A DNA stretch of 26,958 bases from JASFRS01 sp050114795 (GCA_050114795.1 JASFRS010000008.1:1-26958), one strand, 5' to 3'; shown: positions 1-7,948, counted from the first letter of the stretch. Numbers and translations are program-made. The notes: generated by a model from the letters alone, not told the origin.

Positions 1-24
1 AATTAAATCAATGACTTAGATATT

Positions 25-43
25 TTGCCTATTTTTTAGGCAA
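25..43. repeat. Small perfect inverted repeat upstream of uvrC
   Basis: TTGCCTA and TAGGCAA flank a five-T loop, a perfect 7-bp dyad. It has no T-run after it on either strand, so it does not look like a terminator. It could be a protein-binding site or the end of an upstream transcript. A second, imperfect dyad (GTGACAC-AA-GTGTTAC) lies at 50-65. Confidence 0.35.
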
Positions 44-92
44 TCACCTGTGACACAAGTGTTACAAAGGGTTTGAAGCGCAGTAGAAGTTT

Positions 93-113
93 TTGTCCAC
101 AAAGTTTTCCACA
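93..113 (+). promoter_or_regulatory. Tandem DnaA-box-like sites in the uvrC leader
   Basis: TTGTCCACA (93-101) and TTTTCCACA (105-113) lie 12 bp apart on the same strand. The second fits the relaxed DnaA-box consensus TTWTNCACA exactly and the first differs at one position. A weaker match, CTATCCACC, is at 214-222. A direct repeat AAGATTCG, also with 12-bp spacing, follows at 140-147 and 152-159. DnaA control of uvrC is an inference; no AT-rich unwinding region or large box cluster is seen, so an origin is unlikely. Confidence 0.35.
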
Positions 114-239
114 AGAGAATGGGAAAACAATTTTAGCCCAAGATTCGTGGGAAGATTCGTAGATTTAGTGATTTACGAGTGGAATAATATTTCTCTCTTT
201 GCAGTGGAAATTGCTATCCACCCACCGGTAATATGCAGC

Positions 240-2177
240 ATGACTTTAAATAAAGAACAGCAGGATCACCCCTCTTCCACCACGCATGACCGCGCGCAGG
301 GCGGCCTTGGCAGTGATGCAGATGTAGATTTAGAGTTGGGGATTACCACCATTAAAAAGGTGGTGAAGACTTTGTCTGAAAAGCCTGGCGTTTATCGCAT
401 GCTGGATGCCAAAGGCGATGTTCTTTATGTGGGCAAAGCGCGTAGCCTGAAAGCGCGAGTCACAAGCTATACACAACCCAATCGCCTGACCAATCGCATC
501 ATGCGAATGGTTGGGCAGACGCGATCCATGGTAGTCGTGACAACCCATACGGAAGCCGAGGCGTTACTCCTTGAGGCCAATCTCATTAAACGCTATCGCA
601 CGCCTTATAATGTACTTCTGCGCGACGATAAGTCCTTACCCTATATTCTCTTGCGGAAAGACCATCCCTGGCCGCAAATCACCAAGCACCGTGGCGCACA
701 AAAAGTTAAAGGCGACTATTTCGGCCCCTTTGCATCGGGGGGAGCGGTCAACCAGACTTTGAATGCTATGCAGAGGGTGTTTCAACTCCGGTCATGCTCA
801 GACAGCGTGTTCAACAATCGCAGCCGCCCCTGCATGCTATATCAGATCAAGCGCTGCTCAGCGCCTTGCGTGGACCGTATCAATGTTGAAGACTATGACC
901 AGATGGTTCAAGACACCAAAGCGTTCCTGCAAGGTCGAACCAGTGGCATCCAAAAGGCACTCGCCGATATGATGGAAAACGCTTCGAACCGAATGGATTA
1001 TGAAACCGCGGCTATCTACCGGGACCGTATCCGCGCCCTTGCACAAATCCAATCCCGTCAAGATATCAATCTCAGCGGTCTGGACGACGCCGATATCATT
1101 GCGATCGCGAATAAAGGAGGCTCAACCTGTGTTCAGGTCTTTTTTCTGCGTGGTGGGCAAAACTGGGGCAATCGTGCCTTTTTCCCACGCCATGAGCGTG
1201 GCGCGGAATTGAGCGAGATTATGAGCGCCTTTGTCGCCCAGTTTTATGAAAACAAATATCCACCCAAAGAAATCCTTCTTTCCGAGAAGATCAATGACAT
1301 GGCCTTGATGGCTGATGCACTAGCGGCGCGGTCAGATCATCGTGTCTCGCTCCATATCCCACAGCGCGGTGACAAAAAGCGGCTGATAGAACTCGCCCTA
1401 AGAAATGCACAGGAAGCTTTGGACCGTCGCCTGGCTGAAAGCGCTTCTCAAGCCCGATTATTGCAAGCTATGGCTGATGTCTTTGAACTGGATATGCCCC
1501 CTGCACGCATAGAAGTTTATGACAATTCCCACATCCAAGGGCGTCATGCAGTCGGCGGCATGATCGTCGCTGGACCGGAAGGTTTTATTAAAAACGCCTA
1601 TCGCAAATTCAACATAAAGGACGAAGATATTACCCCTGGTGATGATTACGGTATGATGCGAGAGGTAATGCAACGCCGATTTTCCCGCCTGATGAAAGAG
1701 GATGAAGACCATAGCAAGGGAAATTGGCCAGACTTGGTCTTAATTGACGGAGGCGCGGGGCAGCTCAGCGCTGTTGTTGAAGTTATGAACGAATTGGGAC
1801 TGGAAGACGAAGTAACACTTATCGCTGTGGCAAAAGGCCCGGATCGCAATGCGGGCCATGAAGTCTTTTACCGGCCAGGCAGACAGCCCATGACCCTGCC
1901 AACAGACAGTCCGGTCCTTTATTATATTCAAAGACTACGCGATGAGGCGCACCGCTTCGCCATTGGAACGCATCGCGCAAAACGCGCGAAAGCACTGGTA
2001 AAATCGCCGCTTGATTCTGTTCCTGGTATCGGCGCAAAACGCAAACGTGCTTTGCTATACCATTTCGGCACGGCTCACGCCGTTACCCGTGCAGGCGTTG
2101 AAGACTTAGCTCGAGTTGACGGAATTTCAGAACATATGGCCCAAGTCATTTATGACCACTTCCACGGTGGGGCTTAA
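240..2177 (+). CDS. uvrC: Excinuclease ABC subunit C (UvrC)
   Basis: UvrC makes the dual incisions around bulky DNA lesions after UvrA/UvrB loading in nucleotide excision repair. The 645-residue protein shows the GIY-YIG nuclease domain (GVY at 50-52, YVG at 63-65), a central UVR helical motif for UvrB contact (around residues 215-250), the RNase H-like C-terminal nuclease core (EVYDNSHIQG), and tandem helix-hairpin-helix motifs at the end (SVPGIGAKRKRALL, then ARVDGISEHMAQVI). The frame is open back to a TTG at 93. I chose the ATG at 240 because the first 49 residues of the longer version look unlike the family and would cover the DnaA-box-like leader. Even so, about 45 residues precede the conserved domain. 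The gene leads a block with pgsA and the moa genes on the same strand. Confidence 0.95.
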   Translation: MTLNKEQQDHPSSTTHDRAQGGLGSDADVDLELGITTIKKVVKTLSEKPGVYRMLDAKGDVLYVGKARSLKARVTSYTQPNRLTNRIMRMVGQTRSMVVVTTHTEAEALLLEANLIKRYRTPYNVLLRDDKSLPYILLRKDHPWPQITKHRGAQKVKGDYFGPFASGGAVNQTLNAMQRVFQLRSCSDSVFNNRSRPCMLYQIKRCSAPCVDRINVEDYDQMVQDTKAFLQGRTSGIQKALADMMENASNRMDYETAAIYRDRIRALAQIQSRQDINLSGLDDADIIAIANKGGSTCVQVFFLRGGQNWGNRAFFPRHERGAELSEIMSAFVAQFYENKYPPKEILLSEKINDMALMADALAARSDHRVSLHIPQRGDKKRLIELALRNAQEALDRRLAESASQARLLQAMADVFELDMPPARIEVYDNSHIQGRHAVGGMIVAGPEGFIKNAYRKFNIKDEDITPGDDYGMMREVMQRRFSRLMKEDEDHSKGNWPDLVLIDGGAGQLSAVVEVMNELGLEDEVTLIAVAKGPDRNAGHEVFYRPGRQPMTLPTDSPVLYYIQRLRDEAHRFAIGTHRAKRAKALVKSPLDSVPGIGAKRKRALLYHFGTAHAVTRAGVEDLARVDGISEHMAQVIYDHFHGGA

Positions 2178-2224
2178 GCTGATATCACTAAGGCTGAGTT
2201 TGCCTAACAATCAGGACAGCGAAT

Positions 2225-2776
2225 ATGCTTTTTAATCTACCCAATCTGCTGACACTTTCGCGGATATTGGCGGTACCGCTCATCATGGGTGCCTTTTATA
2301 TGGACCGTCCAATGGGTATGTATATTGCGTTCGCCTTATTCGTTGTTGCAGGCATTACTGATTTTTTTGATGGCTATCTGGCACGAGCCACCGGTGCCGT
2401 CTCAAAGCTGGGCCAATTTCTTGACCCGATTGCTGATAAATTGATGGTTGGCGCTATTTTAATGATGCTCGTTTGGGCAGGTATTTTAAATGGCTATCAT
2501 GTCATTGCAGCCGTCATTATTCTAAGCCGTGAAATTTTAGTGTCCGGTCTGCGCGAATTTTTGGCGGGTGCAGAGGTGTCCGTCCCGGTAACGCAACTTG
2601 CCAAATGGAAAACGACTGTTCAGATGGTCGCCCTAGGCGCCCTTGTTCTGGCTGGCGCAAACCCTCCTTATCTTCCTGCGATGGAAGTTGGCTTGATCGG
2701 CCTCTGGCTTGCTGCCCTTTTAACGATGATTACGGGTTATGACTATTTACGTTATGGCCTGAAGCACATGACTTGA
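2225..2776 (+). CDS. pgsA: CDP-diacylglycerol--glycerol-3-phosphate 3-phosphatidyltransferase
   Basis: PgsA is an inner-membrane enzyme that makes phosphatidylglycerol phosphate from CDP-diacylglycerol and glycerol 3-phosphate, the committed step to phosphatidylglycerol and cardiolipin. The 183-residue protein begins with the family start (FNLPNLLTLSRI) and carries the complete CDP-alcohol phosphotransferase motif: D46, D49-G50, A53-R54, G63, D67 and D71 in DFFDGYLARATG...GQFLDPIADK. Several hydrophobic helices follow, as expected. AGGA lies shortly upstream of the ATG. It follows uvrC by 47 bp and precedes moaD by 7 bp, so it is probably cotranscribed with both. Confidence 0.95.
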   Translation: MLFNLPNLLTLSRILAVPLIMGAFYMDRPMGMYIAFALFVVAGITDFFDGYLARATGAVSKLGQFLDPIADKLMVGAILMMLVWAGILNGYHVIAAVIILSREILVSGLREFLAGAEVSVPVTQLAKWKTTVQMVALGALVLAGANPPYLPAMEVGLIGLWLAALLTMITGYDYLRYGLKHMT

Positions 2777-2783
2777 GGGCACT

Positions 2784-3035
2784 ATGCAAATTCTATATTT
2801 CGCCTGGGTACGTGAGAAAATCGGAAAAGGTGAAGAAGTGCGTGACCTCCCCGAGCATGTGTTAAATGTCGCACAATTCCTGGATTGGTTGGCAGATCAA
2901 GGGCCTCAATATGCTGAGGCTTTAGCGGCTCGGGACAAGCTGCGCATCGCCGTTGACCAAGATCATGCAGGACTTGATGCATCGATCACAAATGCCCGTG
3001 AAATTGCAATTTTCCCTCCGGTGACCGGCGGATGA
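2784..3035 (+). CDS. moaD: Molybdopterin synthase small (sulfur carrier) subunit MoaD
   Basis: MoaD carries the thiocarboxylated C-terminus that delivers sulfur to precursor Z (cPMP) in molybdenum cofactor synthesis. The 83-residue protein has the ubiquitin-like beta-grasp pattern (QILYFAWVREKIG near the start, IAIFPPVTGG at the end) and finishes in the Gly-Gly that is adenylated and thiolated. Its stop overlaps the moaE start in an ATGA arrangement, which implies translational coupling and equal supply of the two synthase subunits. Confidence 0.93.
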   Translation: MQILYFAWVREKIGKGEEVRDLPEHVLNVAQFLDWLADQGPQYAEALAARDKLRIAVDQDHAGLDASITNAREIAIFPPVTGG

Positions 3036-3490
3036 TCAGTTGCATTGTCCAAGAACAACTCTTTGATGCCGCAGCAGAAACTGAAAAACTTTGCGCGGGC
3101 CGTACAGATATCGGTGCCATCGTCAGCTTTACCGGCCTTGTCAGGGATATAGCCGGCGGCGCGTCCGTCGAAGCCATGACCTTGGAGCATTACCCCGGCA
3201 TGACAGAAAGACAACTGGAATTAATTGCCAGGGAAGCCATAAAGCGCTGGCCTGTTATTTCAGGGCGAGTCATCCACCGCTTTGGCCGGCTATTGCCCGG
3301 GGACCCCATTGTTCTTGTCATTATCACGAGTGCCCATCGTGAAGCAGCCTTTGAAGCCGCTTGGTTCATTATGGACTGGCTAAAGACCAAGGCACCGTTC
3401 TGGAAGCTGGAAGAAGGCGATGGAGAAGCGAAATGGGTAGATGCCAAGGAAGATGACGAAAAAGCTATGCTAAGATGGAAAAAAGATTAA
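3032..3490 (+). CDS. moaE: Molybdopterin synthase catalytic subunit MoaE
   Basis: MoaE is the large subunit of molybdopterin synthase, which converts cPMP to molybdopterin using two MoaD thiocarboxylates. The 152-residue protein has the family motifs: GAIVSFTGLVRD, the MTLEHYPGMTE substrate-site strand, HRFGRLLPGD, and the catalytic KTKAPFWK segment with its conserved lysines. The last residues (KAMLRWKKD) are lysine rich. It overlaps moaD by 4 bp; the next gene starts 23 bp after its stop. Confidence 0.94.
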   Translation: MISCIVQEQLFDAAAETEKLCAGRTDIGAIVSFTGLVRDIAGGASVEAMTLEHYPGMTERQLELIAREAIKRWPVISGRVIHRFGRLLPGDPIVLVIITSAHREAAFEAAWFIMDWLKTKAPFWKLEEGDGEAKWVDAKEDDEKAMLRWKKD

Positions 3491-3513
3491 ACCGGATTTT
3501 GGGAGAGATATCC

Positions 3514-3969
3514 ATGACTTCACGTTTGATCGCAACAAGCTTCAGTGCCTTGCTGATGTTAAGCGCTTGCGACGCCCAGCAAACTGCTAATCAGGGACCT
3601 GATATGACGCGTCCCTCAAGCCAAGAAGGTGCAGAACTTTATTTCGCCAATCTGCAGGATGGCCAACACGTGAAAAGCCCGCTGCGCATTATTTTCGGCC
3701 TTAAAGGGTTGGGAGTGGCGCCAGCGGGCGTGGATAAGCCTAATACTGGTCATCATCACCTCTTAATAGATACCACGCTAAGCGCCGAAGAAATGCAATA
3801 TGCCATCACCAAAGATGATCAACACCGGCATTTCGGTGGTGGTCAGACCGAGGCCGTAATTGAGCTCACTCCAGGGCCACATACATTACAGCTTGTTCTG
3901 GGCGATTTAAATCATGAGGTGCTGGACCCACCCTTGATGTCCAAGCAAATCACAGTCATCGTCGAATAA
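3514..3969 (+). CDS. DUF4399 domain lipoprotein
   Basis: The 151-residue product starts with a lipoprotein signal (SRLIATSFSALLMLSAC) with a lipobox ending in Cys19, so it should be anchored in an envelope membrane facing the periplasm. The rest matches the DUF4399 pattern I recognise: YFANLQDG, FGLKGLGVAPAG, NTGHHHLLID, HRHFGGGQTE, and HTLQLVLGD. The His-rich HHH and HRHFGGG motifs suggest metal or ligand binding, but no activity is established to my knowledge. I chose the ATG at 3514 because it has a GGGAGA site upstream and puts the signal peptide at the N-terminus; an in-frame ATG at 3475 would overlap moaE and spoil the signal. A bidirectional terminator follows. Confidence 0.85.
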   Translation: MTSRLIATSFSALLMLSACDAQQTANQGPDMTRPSSQEGAELYFANLQDGQHVKSPLRIIFGLKGLGVAPAGVDKPNTGHHHLLIDTTLSAEEMQYAITKDDQHRHFGGGQTEAVIELTPGPHTLQLVLGDLNHEVLDPPLMSKQITVIVE

Positions 3970-3998
3970 AATTAAAGCCCCAACTGGGGCTTTAATTT
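3969..3998. terminator. Bidirectional intrinsic terminator between the DUF4399 gene and ilvE
   Basis: AAATTAAAGCCCC (3969-3981) pairs with GGGGCTTTAATTT (3986-3998) around an AACT loop. A-rich and T-rich flanks on both sides allow termination of both convergent genes. The right arm touches the ilvE stop codon. Confidence 0.85.
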
Positions 3999-4885
3999 TA
4001 GGGTTTTAAGTCACGGCGATGAACAAGGTCGTCATAATCCGTCATAAGTTGCTTCACAATGGCCCCAACCTCAAAATTATAAGGCCCAACCTGTGCCAGC
4101 GGCGTGACTTCAGCAGCCGTACCGGTGATGAAGCATTGCTCAAAATCTTCCATCTCTTCCGGCATGATTGCGCGTTCAATGATTTTAAACCCTCGCTTTT
4201 GAGCCAGTTCAATAGCCGTGCGCCGCGTAATTCCGTCCAGGAAACAATCCGGCGTCGGCGTATGAATTTCCTGACCCTTTACAAAAAAGACATTAGCCCC
4301 AGTGAGTTCAGCAACCCGTCCGCGCCAATCCAGCATCATCGCATCGTCATAGCCTTTGTCATCAGCCGCATGTTTAGACAAGGTGCAAATCATATAAAGG
4401 CCAGCGGCTTTCGCCTTACAGGGAATTGTCCTCGGGTCGGGGCGACGCCAGTCTGACATCGTCACCTTCAGTCCCTTCATCCGCGCTTCGGGTGAGAAGT
4501 AAGATGGCCAGGGCCAAGCAGCGATTGCCAGATGAATTTTGGTATTTTGTGCGGCAACGCCCATTTGTTCCGATCCGCGCCAGGCAATAGGACGTAGATA
4601 GCAATCGACTAGATTATTCGCCTTCATCACATCGTAATTAGCGGCGTCGATTTCATCCAGGCTGTAAGGAATTTCAAAGCCCAATTGATTTGCGGAGAAT
4701 TTTAATCGTTCACTATGTTCACGCAGTTTGAAAATCTCCCCAGCATAAGCACGCTGTCCCTCAAAGACTGAAGAGGCATAATGCAATGCATGAGTCAGAA
4801 CATGGACCTGCGCTTCACGCCAGGGCTTCAACACACCGTCAAACCAGATAAAACCATCACGGTCATCGAAGGTCGGCGTCGACAT
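3998..4885 (-). CDS. ilvE: Branched-chain amino acid aminotransferase
   Basis: IlvE performs the last, reversible, PLP-dependent transamination in leucine, isoleucine and valine synthesis. The 295-residue fold-type IV protein shows HALHYASSVFEGQRAY near residues 32-48, LRPIAWRG at 97-104, the PLP lysine K159 in CKAKAAGLY, and DAMMLDWRGRVAELTGANVF with the phosphate-binding region downstream, ending with ITGTAAEVTPLAQVG. Length and lysine number agree with the E. coli enzyme. AAGGAA lies about 8 nt upstream of the ATG. It is divergent from the MarR-type gene, with a dyad between them that may bind that regulator. Confidence 0.94.
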   Translation of the reverse strand: MSTPTFDDRDGFIWFDGVLKPWREAQVHVLTHALHYASSVFEGQRAYAGEIFKLREHSERLKFSANQLGFEIPYSLDEIDAANYDVMKANNLVDCYLRPIAWRGSEQMGVAAQNTKIHLAIAAWPWPSYFSPEARMKGLKVTMSDWRRPDPRTIPCKAKAAGLYMICTLSKHAADDKGYDDAMMLDWRGRVAELTGANVFFVKGQEIHTPTPDCFLDGITRRTAIELAQKRGFKIIERAIMPEEMEDFEQCFITGTAAEVTPLAQVGPYNFEVGAIVKQLMTDYDDLVHRRDLKP

Positions 4886-4918
4886 ATGAAATTTCCTTAA
4901 TTAAACTATCTGATTAAC

Positions 4919-4933
4919 AGCAATATTATTGCT
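4919..4933. promoter_or_regulatory. Perfect 15-bp dyad, candidate MarR operator
   Basis: AGCAATA-T-TATTGCT is a perfect 7-bp inverted repeat with a one-base centre, located between the divergent ilvE and marR-type genes. Its middle contains TATTAT (4924-4929), a good -10 candidate for the + strand gene. MarR proteins commonly bind dyads of this size over their own promoters, so autoregulation is a reasonable inference. Confidence 0.5.
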
Positions 4934-4947
4934 ACGCTGATGCAGCT

Positions 4948-5484
4948 TTGCAATGCCATATCATATTCTGCGACAACATGGCAGACATGCTCTTGCGGTT
5001 CGTAAGCACTTGGGCCATTTGTGTCAATGTGAGCGATCAAAATACAACAGTCCCAAGCCTATTTTTGCGCGAGGAAGAGCTGCGACGCGGCCTCGATCTT
5101 ATCTTTTTTGCGTCCCGAGACATGCGCGCTATATTGGATAAACATCTCCAGGTTTATGACCTTGGACATGCTCATTTTCGCGCTCTTTATTTTATTCTGC
5201 ACCGCCCCGGTATGAGCGTTGGAGACTTACTAACCACGTTAAAAGTCACGAATCAAAGTGCAAATCGGGTTTTAAGCCAATTACTCGATAAAAATCTGAT
5301 TGAAAGTCGCATAGATGAAAACGACAGGCGCAAGCGGCGCCTGTTTACAACTAATGCTGGAGCAACACTGACGGCAACCCTAGAAAAGCAACAATTAGAG
5401 ATCATGGCCAAAGCCTATCGTAAAGCAGGTCCACAGGCCGTTGGGGGGTTTTGGGCTGTTTTGAATGCTCTATCTCAAGATTGA
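4948..5484 (+). CDS. MarR family transcriptional regulator
   Basis: The product is a winged-helix regulator of the MarR type. Seen in order: FLREEELRRGLDLIFFASRD (first dimer helix), HAHFRALYFILHRPGMSVGDLL, the recognition-helix region VTNQSANRVLSQLLDKNLIE, the wing DENDRRKRRLFTT, and a C-terminal dimer helix. The start is uncertain: ATGs at 4948, 4978 and 4987 and a GTG at 5029 are all in frame and none has a convincing ribosome site. Homologues with the FLREEELRRG start usually have only 10-20 residues before it, which favours the GTG at 5029 (151 residues). Its 3' end overlaps the convergent COQ9-like gene by 10 bp. The ligand and targets are unknown; ilvE is the divergent neighbour. Confidence 0.85.
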   Translation: MQCHIIFCDNMADMLLRFVSTWAICVNVSDQNTTVPSLFLREEELRRGLDLIFFASRDMRAILDKHLQVYDLGHAHFRALYFILHRPGMSVGDLLTTLKVTNQSANRVLSQLLDKNLIESRIDENDRRKRRLFTTNAGATLTATLEKQQLEIMAKAYRKAGPQAVGGFWAVLNALSQD

Positions 5485-6017
5485 GATTCATCGCCCATTG
5501 TTTCATCATGGGGAAAGAGACGTCGCCCAACTGGCTCTATTTGCGCTAGCTCTTTATCAAGCGTTGCCATCGTCTCCGCCATGTCCTCACTCCCGTCCCG
5601 CATCCAATGACGCGCAACTCGAAGCCAAAGCAGACTTAACACCTGCGCTTTTAAGCGTCCCTCGACACCATCTGCCCTGATATGGGCCAAACGTAACATC
5701 ACCCGCATGGATTTTGGCAGTGCGCAAACCAATGCCCGAAGCATTTTCGGGTCCGAAGGCGCCGATTTTGCAATGGACTGAACTGCACTACGATGCGCCT
5801 GCAATTGGTCAAAACGCATCATAAGAACATCAAATAAACGGTCACGGGCACTGTCATCTAAGGAGATATCTTGCGCGCCTTCCGCCGTCATTGCATCGAA
5901 ATAGGCACCAATGTCTATCAGGGCCTTATAAGCTTGATTTCCACGTTCTGCCTTAAATCCATGCCAACCAAGGCGGGCAATATCCGCAAGAGCAGATTTT
6001 GCACCGCCCGCGCTCAT
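5475..6017 (-). CDS. COQ9 / TetR-C-like family protein
   Basis: The 180-residue protein resembles the alphaproteobacterial COQ9-like group: an N-terminal helical segment (ALADIARLGWHGF), then DRLFDVLMMRFDQLQAHR and a C-terminal all-helical part with LSLLWLRVARHWMRDGSED and MAETMATLDKELAQIE. COQ9 binds lipids and helps the ubiquinone hydroxylase COQ7 in eukaryotes; bacterial members share the TetR-like fold but the role is less clear. The N-terminal HTH-like part is short and degenerate, so DNA binding is doubtful. The start overlaps the proC stop in an ATGA arrangement, so it is translationally coupled to proC. Another ubiquinone factor, ubiK, lies upstream on the same strand. Confidence 0.7.
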   Translation of the reverse strand: MSAGGAKSALADIARLGWHGFKAERGNQAYKALIDIGAYFDAMTAEGAQDISLDDSARDRLFDVLMMRFDQLQAHRSAVQSIAKSAPSDPKMLRALVCALPKSMRVMLRLAHIRADGVEGRLKAQVLSLLWLRVARHWMRDGSEDMAETMATLDKELAQIEPVGRRLFPHDETMGDESQS

Positions 6018-6841
6018 TTTGATAGTTCTCGCGATCTTTTTGCCGCCGCAGCAATCGTATGACGGATCAGTTGAGACAGGCCCTGCCCATCCCCCATCAA
6101 GACCTCCAAACCCGCTTGTGTCGTTCCTCCTGGGCTTGTGACTGCGCGACGCAAATCCTGTGCATCCTGATCAGACAATTTCGCAAGCCGCCCGGCACCA
6201 GCAACCGTATAAAGTGCCAAATCTCTAGCCAACTCGCTGCCTAAGCCTTGCCCCTCTCCAGCCGCAGCCAGGCATTCGATAAGGTGAAAGACATAAGCCG
6301 GGCCTGAGCCTGACAACGCGGTTACAGCATCCATCTGCCCTTCATCCCCAACCCAACGCACTTCACCACCCGCAGAAAGCAAAGTGTTTACTTGCTCTTC
6401 CTGCCGTTCGGTCAAGGTACTGTCAGCGCACGCCACCGTAATACCTTCGCCAATAGCGCAAGGCGTGTTGGGCATAGCGCGAACAACCACCCCCACTTTC
6501 GGCAACAGGGCTTTCAAAGCCTGCACCTGGGTACCGGCAGCAATCGACAATAAAAGTGTCTGCTCATCAACAAGTCCCAAAACACCGCCTAGTGCTTCCG
6601 CCATGACTTGAGGCTTTACAGCCGCCATCAACAATCCCGCTCTTATATTTTCTGGGGCGCTTTCATAAATCTGGGATGAGGGCAAGCCTGCCTCAACCGC
6701 ACTCGCCTCACCTGCTGGGTCAATTACAATGATCGAATCAGTCGGGATTCCAACAGCAATCCAGCCTTTTAACAAAGCTTTGCCCATATTCCCACAGCCA
6801 AGCAGCACAACTGGTCGCTCGGCGCTAAATAGTCCGCCCAT
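6014..6841 (-). CDS. proC: Pyrroline-5-carboxylate reductase
   Basis: ProC reduces 1-pyrroline-5-carboxylate to proline with NAD(P)H, the last step of proline synthesis. The 275-residue protein has the Rossmann GCGNMG loop (15-20), MPNTPCAIGEG (123-133), ALSGSGPAYVF (175-185) and the substrate-site VTSPGGTT (234-241). All are intact and the length is normal. GAGG upstream of the ATG serves as ribosome site. A GC-rich hairpin (6861-6885) lies between it and the upstream ybjN-like gene. It is followed by the COQ9-like gene with a 4-bp overlap. Confidence 0.95.
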   Translation of the reverse strand: MGGLFSAERPVVLLGCGNMGKALLKGWIAVGIPTDSIIVIDPAGEASAVEAGLPSSQIYESAPENIRAGLLMAAVKPQVMAEALGGVLGLVDEQTLLLSIAAGTQVQALKALLPKVGVVVRAMPNTPCAIGEGITVACADSTLTERQEEQVNTLLSAGGEVRWVGDEGQMDAVTALSGSGPAYVFHLIECLAAAGEGQGLGSELARDLALYTVAGAGRLAKLSDQDAQDLRRAVTSPGGTTQAGLEVLMGDGQGLSQLIRHTIAAAAKRSRELSK

Positions 6842-6860
6842 TCGACGAAATCCTCACTTT

Positions 6861-6885
6861 GCGCGCTTTGAAAGCAAAAGCGCGC
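6861..6885 (-). other. GC-rich hairpin between ybjN-like gene and proC
   Basis: GCGCGCTTT (6861-6869) and AAAGCGCGC (6877-6885) form a perfect 9-bp stem with a 7-nt loop. There is no T-run after it on the - strand, so it is not a standard intrinsic terminator. It may set relative expression by RNA processing or stability. Confidence 0.45.
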
Positions 6886-6909
6886 GGTCTTCAAAGCCTG
6901 TTTCCTGCC

Positions 6910-7416
6910 TCAGGCTTCTCCGACTGTTTCCAATAAAGCGGCTTCCAACGCTTCTTCGGGGCTTTTGCCAGCCCAAAGAATAAATTGGAAGACGGGATAA
7001 TATTTTTCACATTCCCCCACAGCCGCCTGGATCAATGCTTCCGCATGGCCAAGCGACATTCCTGCGTTGCTATCAACAAAGCTTGCATGGCGAAAAATCA
7101 AGGCGCCATCCTCAGCCCACAATTCAAAATGCCCCATCCAGATACGCTCGTTAATAAGAGAAAGCGCTTCATAAAGTGCCGCTCTCTTATTATCCGAAAC
7201 ACGCATATCCAACATGGTTGCGACCTGCACTACATTTTCATCATCACGCCAGAAACAGCGAAACTGATAATCGCACCAGCTCCCCTTTATGGAAGCAGTG
7301 ATTTCATCATCGCCGCTGCGTTCATAAGGCCAGTCATTGAATGCGATTAATTCCTCGACCAGATCAAGCGGATGATTCAATGAAATGCCAGGATCATTGG
7401 CTAAAAGGCTTGTCAT
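6910..7416 (-). CDS. YbjN domain-containing protein
   Basis: The 168-residue protein matches the YbjN (type III secretion chaperone-like fold) family: NHPLDLVEELIAFNDWPYER near the start, a central WCDYQFRCFWRDDENVVQVA, LINERIWMGHFELW, and the C-terminal CEKYYPVFQFILWAGKSPEE. The exact function of alphaproteobacterial members is unknown; the family is linked to stress and motility phenotypes in enterobacteria. I chose the ATG at 7416 because GGAG lies 6-9 nt upstream and the family begins there; the frame is open 58 codons further but that part looks unlike the family. The gene sits between ubiK and proC on the same strand. Confidence 0.85.
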   Translation of the reverse strand: MTSLLANDPGISLNHPLDLVEELIAFNDWPYERSGDDEITASIKGSWCDYQFRCFWRDDENVVQVATMLDMRVSDNKRAALYEALSLINERIWMGHFELWAEDGALIFRHASFVDSNAGMSLGHAEALIQAAVGECEKYYPVFQFILWAGKSPEEALEAALLETVGEA

Positions 7417-7645
7417 TGCGCTCCAACCCCGAACAAGAGGCGCGTAGCCAGATTTGGGAACAGCCAGCGCGCTGGAGGTGCGATGCCCCTGCCCAAACTG
7501 CAGTCCGACCCACAAGATATGGCAGCCCAAGAGGACATCGTCACTAAATAGCCTGTCATTCCTCTTCGGGAAAGGCAACCCCCAGATCATGAAAAGGTCA
7601 TCAAATTTTAAAATTTCTTGTGGAAATCTCGAACGGCCCTAAAAA

Positions 7646-7948
7646 TCAGGACTTAGATTTTGTACTAGCCGCCTTCTTTGTTGTCTTGCGCGCACGTGGT
7701 GCAGGCTTGGGCTTAGCTTCCAACGCAGCAATCCTTGCATGCAAGGCTTCATTTTCCTCACGCGCCTTTACAGCCATTTCTTTGACGGTTTCAAATTCCT
7801 CACGCGTGACCAGATCCATTGAGCCCAAAATCCGCTCAAGTCGAGCGCGCAAGACAGACTCAGCTTCATCACGCAGGCCTGAAACAACGCCCATGGCGCT
7901 TGATGCCACTTTTGACAGATCATCAATGAATTTATTTTCGCTTTGCAT
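7646..7948 (-). CDS. ubiK: Ubiquinone biosynthesis accessory factor UbiK / BMFP family
   Basis: UbiK (YqiC/BMFP family) is a small coiled-coil protein that assists the ubiquinone-synthesis (Ubi) complex in proteobacteria. The 100-residue product has the family N-terminus (FIDDLSKVASSAMGVVSG), the central LERILGSMDLVTREEFETVK and a coiled coil with heptad spacing (AREENEALHARIAALE), then a basic Lys/Ala/Thr tail. I chose the ATG at 7948, which has GGAGA about 8 nt upstream, over one six codons earlier. It reads away from the island at 7949-12351 and toward ybjN-proC-coq9. Confidence 0.85.
   Translation of the reverse strand: MQSENKFIDDLSKVASSAMGVVSGLRDEAESVLRARLERILGSMDLVTREEFETVKEMAVKAREENEALHARIAALEAKPKPAPRARKTTKKAASTKSKS

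Noticed and set aside
140..159. Possible LexA (SOS) box upstream of uvrC, from the repeated GATTC
   Set aside because: The alphaproteobacterial LexA site is GTTC-N7-GTTC with an 11-bp period. Here the half-site is GATTC and the period is 12 bp, so it does not fit.
50..222. Replication origin from the DnaA-box-like cluster
   Set aside because: Only two good boxes and one weak one, no extended AT-rich unwinding region, and no origin-associated genes nearby.
93..239. TTG at 93 as the uvrC start
   Set aside because: It adds 49 residues unlike UvrC and lies within the DnaA-box-like site; the ATG at 240 is more likely.
4019..4456. 145-codon open frame on the + strand inside ilvE
   Set aside because: ilvE is complete and conserved on the - strand; the + frame shows no family features.
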